The position numbers and the translations under genes were made by a program. Under the pieces are notes generated by a model, which was given only the letters and a program-made list of their open reading frames with translations, searched no databases and was not told the origin of the DNA. Below are positions 15,472-22,642 of a DNA stretch of 34,513 nucleotides, piece after piece. The DNA comes from an uncultured Kordiimonadaceae bacterium (GTDB lineage Bacteria > Pseudomonadota > Alphaproteobacteria > Sphingomonadales > Emcibacteraceae): NCBI GenBank assembly GCA_937914685.1, contig CALDNY010000250.1, positions 1-34,513 on the forward strand. Direction: 5' to 3'. Numbering within the stretch: the stretch's first letter is position 1; each line of letters opens with the position of its first letter.

Positions 15472-16395
15472 ATGACCAATATTCAAAAATATTTCACACA
15501 ATTTTTGCTTGGCGTTTTTTTAATGGCAATACCAGGCTTAGCTTTAGCGGCCAAAGATGATAAAGAGCGCTTTAAGCCCTTTATTTATGCTCAATCAAGT
15601 TCAGAAGATTTAGAGACAACAGCGACCAATGTTCGCGCAAAACTAATAGAAGCAGGCTTTACCATCGCAGGGGAATATAGCCCTTACGACGGCGTGCTTG
15701 ACCTTGCTGTGACCAATGCGGCCCTGCAAGCCGAGACATCAGCCAGTGATTTTGGCAATTTTGCCGCAGTGCAAAGAGTAGCCCTAACCAAAATGGGTGA
15801 TGTGGTTCAGGTGATCTACACTAACCCCACTTATATGGCATTGGCTTACCGGTTAAAAAGCGATTTGGCACAAACCAAAGCAAGTCTTGAAAGCGCCCTT
15901 GGTGCTGAAAATGAAATAGGGTCCAAAAAAGGCCTAGAGGCGAAAAAATTAGCAAAATATCGCTATATGGGTTTTCCGATGTTTACGGAAAGATTTGACC
16001 AACCGGATTTACTTGCCACATACGATAGTCATGATCAAGCTGTAGCGCGTCTAGAAGAAGGCTTAGCGGCGGGCGCGGGCGGCGTATCCAAAGTTTACAG
16101 AGTTGATATTGAGGGTACTACGGACACACTTTTCGGTGTTGGAATGGCTGATGGAGACAGCAGTGACGCTCACATTATGGGGAAAATTGATTTTGAAGAC
16201 ACACGTTCTTCGGCTCATTTACCTTATGAAGTTTTGGTTAAGGATAATGAAATATATGCTCTTGGCGCTCGCTTTCGCATTGCCATTAGTTTCCCAGATT
16301 TAAAAATGGTTGGCGGCCATTCTTTCGCGGGCATTATGAGCGCTCCTGGTGCCATTAAAAAAGCACTGAAAACAGCCTCTGGAAATGCTAAATAA
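15472..16395 (+). CDS. Exported protein of unknown function
   Basis: A 307-residue protein I do not recognise with certainty. It begins with a clear Sec signal peptide: a Lys near the N-terminus, a hydrophobic core (FLLGVFLMAIPGLALA) and a likely cut after ALA at about residue 27. The mature part has no cysteine and no membrane helix, so it should be soluble and periplasmic. The segment VRAKLIEAGFTIAGEYSPY and the pattern of short alternating strands are faintly reminiscent of DUF302-like folds, but this is weak. The ATG follows a GGGGG-type ribosome binding site, the gene has its own putative promoter, and a strong intrinsic terminator follows. It lies alone between hydroxyacid and sulfur genes. 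Confidence 0.8.
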   Translation: MTNIQKYFTQFLLGVFLMAIPGLALAAKDDKERFKPFIYAQSSSEDLETTATNVRAKLIEAGFTIAGEYSPYDGVLDLAVTNAALQAETSASDFGNFAAVQRVALTKMGDVVQVIYTNPTYMALAYRLKSDLAQTKASLESALGAENEIGSKKGLEAKKLAKYRYMGFPMFTERFDQPDLLATYDSHDQAVARLEEGLAAGAGGVSKVYRVDIEGTTDTLFGVGMADGDSSDAHIMGKIDFEDTRSSAHLPYEVLVKDNEIYALGARFRIAISFPDLKMVGGHSFAGIMSAPGAIKKALKTASGNAK

Positions 16396-16421
16396 TATTA
16401 TTTTAAAATAATCTAAATTTA

Positions 16422-16451
16422 AAACGCCCCGTTTAATTGATTGGGGCGTTT
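16422..16451 (+). terminator. Strong intrinsic terminator after the exported protein gene
   Basis: AAACGCCCC (16422-16430) pairs perfectly with GGGGCGTTT (16443-16451) around a 12-base loop, and the T-run continues to 16455. It lies 27 bases after the stop. An A-rich flank on the left side may let it also stop the convergent universal stress protein transcript. Confidence 0.9.
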
Positions 16452-16481
16452 TTTTGTGACAGTAAAATTATTTTTTCGAAA

Positions 16482-17441
16482 TTACCGATTTAACATAACG
16501 GAATTTTTGGCGGAATTTAAAATATGGTACGTTAAGCTAGATTTGAAGAAACGCCTAAAGCCACGTTGGTGTTCCCCTGAAAGGACAATCAGAGAATAAT
16601 TTTGTCCTTCTTCAACAATCTGCTCGACAGTATCACCAATCGCAACCTTCTCTCCCGCAATTGGGTATCCCGCGGCTTCAATCGCGGTGCGGGCCTTTGC
16701 AATAATGCTGTTGGCCGCTTCGACCTTACTTTCGTCGCTTGCGACGGAAAAAAGAAAGATCGGGCAATTACATTTACTGGCAAGAACCGCATCACGCATC
16801 GCCGCGTTGAAAGAGGCGTCAGAACCACTAAGGCACAATAAATGGCCGTGGTTTTCTTCTAACGCCTTGGCGACGATGACCGTCTTTGCTGATTCTGTTG
16901 CAACTACTTGTGATACAGATCCACTAAACATGAGGTTTTTTTCAGATTGTGTGTTGTCGTCTGAGGCGGATAATATTGTCACATCATAATCACCCATTTC
17001 CCCTTCATCTAAAATGCCAAGGTCTGGGGACGGTGAAACCATCAGTTTTAAAGTAACTTTGCACCCTTCTTTACTAGTATATTCGACCAGATTATCACCA
17101 AGAGGATCGCCTTGAATGTCCACATGAGATGTTATAGTTCGCCAGTCTTCGTCTAGATAACCATCTTCAATTAAAATATCCCGAGCGAGTTTTAAAGAAG
17201 TCATACCGGGCATTTCCAAACCCCATTCGAGCATATTCTCTCTCGCCATACGAATATCAAGGCCGCCAGTGTGGAGTTCTTTATCAACTTGTCTGATATA
17301 GAGTAAAGTAATGTCGGCTTTGATATTGGAGCCTAGGCGCACCGCATAACGTAATCCCCGGTAGCTTTCCTTTGAGCCATCAATACAGACAAGTACCTTA
17401 AAGCGTCTCGCTTTGTCATTTTCTGTCATATCATTATCCAT
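16482..17441 (-). CDS. Universal stress protein with two UspA-type domains
   Basis: A 319-residue tandem UspA protein. The first domain opens with FKVLVCIDGSKESYRGLRYAVRLGS (14-38) and ends near AKTVIVAK. The second ends with IVLSGEHQRGFRRFFKSS and SAKNSVMLNR. The usual ATP loop G-x2-G-x9-G-S/T is incomplete in both halves, so nucleotide binding is doubtful. It starts 15 bases after the stop of the DASS permease gene on the same strand and is surely co-transcribed with it. Usp proteins encoded with transporters often act as regulatory partners, and that role is inferred here. It is convergent with the exported protein gene. Confidence 0.85.
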   Translation of the reverse strand: MDNDMTENDKARRFKVLVCIDGSKESYRGLRYAVRLGSNIKADITLLYIRQVDKELHTGGLDIRMARENMLEWGLEMPGMTSLKLARDILIEDGYLDEDWRTITSHVDIQGDPLGDNLVEYTSKEGCKVTLKLMVSPSPDLGILDEGEMGDYDVTILSASDDNTQSEKNLMFSGSVSQVVATESAKTVIVAKALEENHGHLLCLSGSDASFNAAMRDAVLASKCNCPIFLFSVASDESKVEAANSIIAKARTAIEAAGYPIAGEKVAIGDTVEQIVEEGQNYSLIVLSGEHQRGFRRFFKSSLTYHILNSAKNSVMLNR

Positions 17442-17456
17442 TTAAAGATTTACTCC

Positions 17457-18977
17457 CTATCCGTCCAACAAAGGCCAATAAAAAAAAGCTGATAAAATTA
17501 ATACGGTAGTCGACATAATCAGCATTCGCCAGCCAACTTTTAAAAAATCAGAAGGCTTTAAATATCCTGAAGCATAAACAATGGTACAGGCAGGTGTGCC
17601 AATAACAGTTAAATAGGCAAAAGAAGAAGATATAGCGGTAATATAACCCATCACTAATGGGCTTTCATTCGCCCCGGCGGCCATCTTGAGCGTGATAGGC
17701 CCTAACATAGCAACGGCAGCACCGTTCGACATTGTGTTGGTAACGCCTGATGTTAACGCTGAAATACTCAGCCAAAGAGAAGGGCCAGAATCGGCACCGA
17801 TACTGGCTAATACCATTAGGATTTTATCTGCTAACCAGACCGCGGCCCCTGTATCTTTCATTTGTACGCCCAGCGATATAGCGGCACCATAAAGCAATAC
17901 CACACCCCAATTTACATTGGCGTTTATGTCGTTCCAATTGACCAAGCCCACCACTAAAAAGGCAATAGAGCCAAGCAGGGCAATAATACCAAGACCAAGA
18001 GTATCAGACATGGTAATCCAGCCAATGAGAGTGCAGAAAAGAATAGCGATTGTACTCCAGTCTCCTATGTCCATCTTTCCTTGTTCAGCAAGCTGGGTTC
18101 TAAGTTTTACAACGGCGCGGGTCAAAGTGCTTTGCTCGGGCTTGAAAACTTTTAAGATAATCCATGATGTTAACGGAAGTTGAATCAGAAAAACTGGAAA
18201 ACAATAAATTGCCCAATCCACATAATTGACCAGATACTTAAATGTTTCAGGATTTAAGGGATCATAAAAAAATTCGTGCCAAAAGCCGATCATGATGGCG
18301 TTTCTTGCGCCGCCCGATGGTGTACTTATGCCTGCAACGGCACACCCGTATGAGATTGAAAACAATAATGCCGCCGCTAATCGGCGAACATCTTTGGGGT
18401 TGTCGGAGGTTAAACGGATCAAGGTGATGGCGACAGGTAACATCATTGCAGCAACGGTATGTTCGCCGATCATAGATGCCATCAATCCAGAAATAACAGT
18501 GATACCCACACATATTCTAGCCGTACTGGTACCTGTTAATTTAACAATGAAAAAGGCTATTCTCTTATCGAGCTTCTGCTTGACGATTGACACGGCCAGC
18601 ATAAGGGAGCCCATAATGAATAGAACACTATCGCTCATGATGCTTTTGGCAACATCATTTGAATTGGCTCCAAGCAATAATACTTGGCTGACAATTATCA
18701 AAAGGGCGACAGCGGGCAGTGGTATTGGTTCTGTTATAAAAAGGATCGTAGCGACAATGGATATGATCAGAACATTATAGCCAACATCACTTAAACCTTC
18801 GGGGGCGGGTAAATTGTGTAGAAGAGCGCCGATGGCCAAGGCAATGATAAACCAGCCGCGACCTTGTAAGACCAGTTTGATACCACCAGCTCTAACATTG
18901 CGACGCCTTAGCCCTCGCATTAGATTAAATAACAGACTTCTAATGCTGTGGTAGAGATTTAAACTAATATAGCGCAT
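17457..18977 (-). CDS. DASS/SLC13-family inner-membrane permease with altered substrate motifs
   Basis: A 506-residue polytopic membrane protein with about a dozen hydrophobic helices and a basic N-terminal tail (RGLRRRNVRAGG). The family pattern, a helix-breaking motif followed by AxxxxxLP in each half, is seen at MASMIGEHTVAAMMLPVAI (166-184) and VTNTMSNGAAVAMLGPI (412-428). Characterised members such as VcINDY carry Ser-Asn-Thr in both halves. Here these positions read Glu172-His173-Thr174 and Ser417-Asn418-Gly419, so ion coupling or substrate differs. Relatives move dicarboxylates or sulfate. Only about 43 bases separate it from the hairpin after the fadL-like gene, so it may be expressed by read-through from the dsrE3-tusA-fadL unit. 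A role in oxyanion traffic is inferred. Confidence 0.85.
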   Translation of the reverse strand: MRYISLNLYHSIRSLLFNLMRGLRRRNVRAGGIKLVLQGRGWFIIALAIGALLHNLPAPEGLSDVGYNVLIISIVATILFITEPIPLPAVALLIIVSQVLLLGANSNDVAKSIMSDSVLFIMGSLMLAVSIVKQKLDKRIAFFIVKLTGTSTARICVGITVISGLMASMIGEHTVAAMMLPVAITLIRLTSDNPKDVRRLAAALLFSISYGCAVAGISTPSGGARNAIMIGFWHEFFYDPLNPETFKYLVNYVDWAIYCFPVFLIQLPLTSWIILKVFKPEQSTLTRAVVKLRTQLAEQGKMDIGDWSTIAILFCTLIGWITMSDTLGLGIIALLGSIAFLVVGLVNWNDINANVNWGVVLLYGAAISLGVQMKDTGAAVWLADKILMVLASIGADSGPSLWLSISALTSGVTNTMSNGAAVAMLGPITLKMAAGANESPLVMGYITAISSSFAYLTVIGTPACTIVYASGYLKPSDFLKVGWRMLIMSTTVLILSAFFYWPLLDG

Positions 18978-19020
18978 TTTCCTTACTCTGCGAAAGAGAG
19001 GTTATCTGAAAAAGGAAGAA

Positions 19021-19056
19021 TGTAAATCAGCTTGGCATTATCCAAGCTGATTTACA
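19021..19056 (-). terminator. 15-bp perfect hairpin, terminator of the fadL-like operon
   Basis: TGTAAATCAGCTTGG (19021-19035) and CCAAGCTGATTTACA (19042-19056) form a perfect 15-bp stem with a 6-base loop. On the minus strand it is followed by TTCTTCCTTTTTC, a broken U-rich tract. It lies 32 bases after the fadL-like stop. The interrupted U-tract may allow partial read-through into the permease gene. Confidence 0.75.
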
Positions 19057-19065
19057 ATATTTTGA

Positions 19066-19085
19066 ATTGGAATATTTCTTCCAAT
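19066..19085 (-). terminator. Second, stop-proximal hairpin after the fadL-like gene
   Basis: ATTGGAA and TTCCAAT form a 7-bp stem with a 6-base loop, three bases after the stop codon. It has no U-run of its own. It may stabilise the 3' end of the mRNA or help the larger hairpin next to it. Confidence 0.5.
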
Positions 19086-19088
19086 GTT

Positions 19089-20378
19089 TTAGAATTTATT
19101 AGACCAGCCTAGCATAAGAGCAAACTGATACATTTCAACTTTAATCGTGTGTCCAGGATTGCCCGGGAATGCTTCCGGTCCAGTTACAGATACAGTTGGC
19201 ACATAAGCCGCTGATAATTCTAATGAACTTGTGTCTGAAGTTTTATAAGCAAAACCACCAGTAAAGCGTGTTTTAACAACACCCGGGGCTAAAATATTCA
19301 ACATGACATCTTCAGGGCCGATAGGATTATCGTTAGTAGATATACCCGCACGTAAAGTTAGTTGGTTTGATTGTTTCCATTCAATACCCGCTTTGTAGGC
19401 CATTACGTCAGCCCATCCAAAGCCAGGACCACCAGTAGCACCAAACGGTAGAGGAATATTTGTAGCATTGCCGACTGATCCAACTTTAGAATAATAAATC
19501 TTTTTAACGTCAGCCATAAAAGTAACATCATCAGACATATCAAAGGCGATACCAACCACGAAGTTCATGGGAATATCCATACCTCCTTGATCGGCGAATA
19601 GGCCTGCATATTTCTTTAATTTACCCATTTTTGTTTTTGGCTGAAATGAAGCCGCTACACGAAATTGATCGCTTAAATTATAAGTAGCACCAATTTTTAC
19701 GCTAACGCCAAATGCCCAAGAATGGCCATTATCGCTAAGATTAGCAGCGTCAGATGAAAAACTACTAAACGCTAATAAACCTTCGGCTTTAAAACGTTGG
19801 AATGCGAGCAATGGCGTAATACCAATAGATAGATTGCCGAAACTTCTGGCGTAGCTAGGGGCTATAAAACCTTGCATTAGGTCAACACCAAGAGGACCGG
19901 CACAGAAAATTCCTTCCCCGCCAGTTGGTGGACAATCAGGCGATGGACGACCCGCCGCCGGAAAATTGGTATTCATTCCACCGTTGCCGTAAACTGTAAG
20001 ACCCCATGCGGAGTTTTCATCAATGCGTTGGCTATAAGCGATGTTTGGAATGATAAAATAATTTGAATCACTAACCACTTCACCCATGGAACTAAAACCC
20101 GGTTGATCACTCCCCGTATATTTACGTCTAGGACTAAACAGTGTCATTCCTAGGCTGATCTCGCTGCCTTCTAGAGACATTAAGTTGGCTGGGTTGATTA
20201 TTTGGCCAGTAGCATCTTTACCATCAGCTACGCCTGCGCCGCCTAGTGCAGAGTGACGCGCACCCCAAGCATATTGAAAATATCCTTCTGAAGCCGCCGC
20301 TTGTTGTGAAATCAGAACGCTTGTAGCTAAAGCGCCTATTAGTAACCCTGTATATTTAGCTTTTTTTAGTATAGTCAT
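19089..20378 (-). CDS. OmpP1/FadL-family outer-membrane channel
   Basis: A 429-residue outer-membrane beta-barrel of the FadL/TodX family. It has a signal peptide (KKAKYTGLLIGALATSVLISQQAAA, cut near residue 29). The N-terminal hatch has GARHSALGGAGVADG and the diagnostic NPA box (IINPANL, about 60-66). Alternating beta-strands run to a C-terminal aromatic (GWSNKF). FadL proteins pass hydrophobic molecules by lateral diffusion. It is third in a leftward unit after dsrE3 and tusA (gap 65 bases) and is closed by two hairpins. By context it may import a sulfur compound, perhaps elemental sulfur or an organosulfur molecule. A fatty-acid or aromatic substrate is the alternative. Confidence 0.88.
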   Translation of the reverse strand: MTILKKAKYTGLLIGALATSVLISQQAAASEGYFQYAWGARHSALGGAGVADGKDATGQIINPANLMSLEGSEISLGMTLFSPRRKYTGSDQPGFSSMGEVVSDSNYFIIPNIAYSQRIDENSAWGLTVYGNGGMNTNFPAAGRPSPDCPPTGGEGIFCAGPLGVDLMQGFIAPSYARSFGNLSIGITPLLAFQRFKAEGLLAFSSFSSDAANLSDNGHSWAFGVSVKIGATYNLSDQFRVAASFQPKTKMGKLKKYAGLFADQGGMDIPMNFVVGIAFDMSDDVTFMADVKKIYYSKVGSVGNATNIPLPFGATGGPGFGWADVMAYKAGIEWKQSNQLTLRAGISTNDNPIGPEDVMLNILAPGVVKTRFTGGFAYKTSDTSSLELSAAYVPTVSVTGPEAFPGNPGHTIKVEMYQFALMLGWSNKF

Positions 20379-20443
20379 AGTCTTTTCTCCCCAAGAGAAT
20401 GTTAATATTTTGTAGTATTTTAGTTTTAATTTTTTTGATGTAG

Positions 20444-20671
20444 TTAGTTTTTCTTGATGTAGAAAGTGTAAATTCCGTTTTCTTCGTTTGAACTAAGTAA
20501 TTCATTGCCAGTGGTACGGCAGAAGGCTTCAAAGTCAGCAATAGACCCAGGGTCTGTTGCTAAAATTTCTAAAACATTACCAGTTTCGAGAGCTTTAAGC
20601 TCTTTTTTGGCTTTTAATATTGGCAGTGGGCAGTTTAGGCCCTGTGCATCTAAGGTCGCATTTGCATCCAT
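20444..20671 (-). CDS. tusA: TusA sulfur-carrier protein
   Basis: A 75-residue TusA/SirA-like protein of normal length. The persulfide-bearing cysteine is C14 in LNCPLPILKAKKEL, the CPxP motif of the family, and the second half has the expected ATDPGSIADFEAFC strand-helix pattern. TusA accepts sulfane sulfur from rhodanese or DsrE-type proteins and delivers it to oxidising enzymes, in sulfur oxidisers to Dsr or sHdr. It lies 30 bases after dsrE3 in the same operon, which matches the known TusA-DsrE gene pairing. No rhodanese gene accompanies it here. Confidence 0.95.
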   Translation of the reverse strand: MDANATLDAQGLNCPLPILKAKKELKALETGNVLEILATDPGSIADFEAFCRTTGNELLSSNEENGIYTFYIKKN

Positions 20672-20701
20672 TTTAGTTTCTTTCTTTGATAAGTATATTC
20701 G

Positions 20702-21193
20702 TTAAATAAAGAGATTAATATCTGACTTTAAGGCTCTTTCCATATAAGTAGCCGCACCACCAAGTGTGATACCATCAATCATATCATCCAAACTATATTC
20801 AAATAGATCCATTGTCATCTGACAGGCGATCAGTTCAATATCGGCTTCAACAGCAAGCTCGCGAAGTTCTTCGATTGAGGCAACACCCTTTTTCTTCATC
20901 ATGTTTTTCATCATGATGGTGGCCCCCGCAGTGGCTCCTGGTAACGCTGCAAAAATATTAGGCATAGACATATGTCCGCCAGCCATAGGCATTTCCATTG
21001 CAGGATTGCCCAGTGTAGTAAGTTTTAAATCAAGTTTTTTCTTAAGCAGCGGTAGGCCGTAAAAAGTAAAAAACATCGATACATCAACTCCCATTGCTGC
21101 AGCCGTTGTCCCCAAAATCATTGGTGGATATGCCCAATCTAATGATCCTTTTGTTACAATAATAGACATGGACTTAGCGTTATTTTCAGCCAA
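20702..21193 (-). CDS. dsrE3: DsrE3-type sulfurtransferase
   Basis: A 163-residue DsrE/DsrF/DrsH-like protein. The opening MSIIVTKGSLDWAYPPMILG is the typical first strand-helix, and a Met-rich linker (MEMPMAGGHMSMPNI, 66-80) and a helix MMKNMMKKKG follow. The conserved active cysteine is C124 in IELIACQMTMDLF. Proteins of this class pass sulfane sulfur to TusA. The start is TTG at 21193, with AAGGGGAA 7 bases upstream. The first ATG (residue 9) is a weaker choice. It heads the leftward dsrE3-tusA-fadL unit, divergent from the lipoate-assembly genes across a promoter region with a 36-bp inverted repeat. Confidence 0.92.
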   Translation of the reverse strand: MAENNAKSMSIIVTKGSLDWAYPPMILGTTAAAMGVDVSMFFTFYGLPLLKKKLDLKLTTLGNPAMEMPMAGGHMSMPNIFAALPGATAGATIMMKNMMKKKGVASIEELRELAVEADIELIACQMTMDLFEYSLDDMIDGITLGGAATYMERALKSDINLFI

Positions 21194-21260
21194 TTTAATT
21201 CCCCTTAATTGTTATTTTAATTCCCGATAGTATATTACATTGACTATACTAACATATTAT

Positions 21261-21296
21261 AATGTACTAAATTATGATATAATAATATAGTACATT
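21261..21296. promoter_or_regulatory. Inverted repeat AATGTACTA-N18-TAGTACATT in divergent promoter
   Basis: Perfect 9-bp arms separated by 18 bases, in the 156-base AT-rich gap between dsrE3 and the HDAC-fold gene. The span fits a dimer pair or a winged-helix ArsR dimer contacting two half-sites. A weaker AATGT...ACATT pair lies at 22502-22523, after the HDAC-fold gene. The ArsR-type regulator at the end of the locus is the natural candidate. Confidence 0.5.
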
Positions 21297-21349
21297 TAAA
21301 CTTTTAGCAATATTATATGTTGATTGGTGGGATACTTTAGGGTGAACCT

Positions 21350-22495
21350 TTGGAAGGTTTCTCGCCAAGGAATATTGAATTTATGGACAATAGTTTGAAA
21401 ATAAAGCCCTTTTTTGTCGGTAGTAATATTTTTGCTCGCGAGTTATTTGGTAAGATGCACCCTTTATCTGGCAAGCGCGTTTCTGGGGTTATTGAGCTTT
21501 GTCAGGCTATGGGATGGCTAAAAGATGAGGATATTACTCAGAGTCGCGCCGCTTCCTTTAACACTTTATCGCGGTTTCACGACAAGCAATATATCACAGC
21601 CATTAAAGAAGCGGATCAAGCAGGTATGGTCAGCGCACAGATCCGTAATAAATATTGTTTGGGCACGATGGAAAACCCGCTCTTTAAAGGGCTCTATCAA
21701 CGGGCAGCAACAACAGTGGGTGGTAGCATACTCGCGGCCCAATTATTAAAAGACGGTGGCACCGTTTATCATCCCTCCGGCGGCACTCATCACGGACGTC
21801 CAGATAGAGCCAGTGGTTTTTGTTATTTTAATGATCCGGTATTTGCCATTTTAGAATTTCTTGATCAGGGTCTTAAGTCCGTTGCTTATGTGGATATTGA
21901 TGTTCATTTTGGTGACGGAGTTCAGGACGCCTTTGAACAAGAGCAGAGGGTTCATACTTTTTCAATTCATGAAGAAAAACGCTGGCCTTATACAGGCGGG
22001 CTTGAGGATAGAGGGGGTGGGCAGTCGTTTAATATGCCTGTACCACACGGCCTTAATGATACGGAGTTTGACTATATGTTAGACCAAGTGGTTTACTCCA
22101 ATCTTAAGAGAATTAAACCGCAAGCGATTGTCATCACACTCGGGGCGGACGGACTTTACGGTGACCCTTTATCGAAAATGAACCTTAGCAATGGTGCACT
22201 ATGGCGTTGCGTCATGAATCTACGGGCGATGAGCCCTCGTACTATAATTCTCGGCGGTGGTGGATATAATCCTTGGACGACGCTTCGCTGTTGGGCGGGG
22301 ATGTGGGGACTTTTGATTGGCGCGGATTTGAATGCAGAGCTTAATTCTGAGGCTCGCGCTGTTTTAAACGCGTTAGAATGTGACCTGATCGATGAGGATG
22401 AAATGGAAAACGATTGGTTAAGCCGCATAACCGATGAGCCAAGAACGGGCGATATCAGACCTTCTGTCATTGAGGTGGCGGCTCAAGCAAAATAA
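21350..22495 (+). CDS. Histone-deacetylase-superfamily (AcuC-like) hydrolase
   Basis: A 381-residue zinc amidohydrolase of the HDAC/AcuC/acetylpolyamine-hydrolase fold. Numbered from the TTG start, the active site has the His pair H147-H148 in GGTHHGRPDRASGFCYFND and zinc ligands D184 and H186 in YVDIDVHFGDG. D267 in LGADGLYGDPL is the third ligand, and Y306 in GGGGYNPW is the transition-state Tyr. All appear intact. TTG 21350 has TAGGGTG upstream, and ATG 21383 with AAGGA is equally plausible. It cleaves an acyl-amide, classically N-acetyl-lysine. It is first in the rightward run leading to lipS1, so removal of an acyl group from a sulfur-pathway or lipoylated protein is an attractive but untested idea. 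Confidence 0.88.
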   Translation: MEGFSPRNIEFMDNSLKIKPFFVGSNIFARELFGKMHPLSGKRVSGVIELCQAMGWLKDEDITQSRAASFNTLSRFHDKQYITAIKEADQAGMVSAQIRNKYCLGTMENPLFKGLYQRAATTVGGSILAAQLLKDGGTVYHPSGGTHHGRPDRASGFCYFNDPVFAILEFLDQGLKSVAYVDIDVHFGDGVQDAFEQEQRVHTFSIHEEKRWPYTGGLEDRGGGQSFNMPVPHGLNDTEFDYMLDQVVYSNLKRIKPQAIVITLGADGLYGDPLSKMNLSNGALWRCVMNLRAMSPRTIILGGGGYNPWTTLRCWAGMWGLLIGADLNAELNSEARAVLNALECDLIDEDEMENDWLSRITDEPRTGDIRPSVIEVAAQAK

Positions 22496-22642
22496 ATATA
22501 AAATGTGATTGAGTAGTTACATTTAGATAATTTTATCAAAAGCCAGTTGCCTAAGTTTAAAAATACTGGCATTGTTTATTAGAAAAATCTTATAAATACA
22601 TTTAATATTTTAGCTTTACGTAAAAGAAATAGAGGAATTTTA

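Noticed and set aside
18292-18780. Open frame of 162 codons on the plus strand inside the permease gene
   Set aside because: It is antisense to a well-supported membrane protein with no ribosome binding site or recognisable family. It is a shadow of the hydrophobic coding strand.
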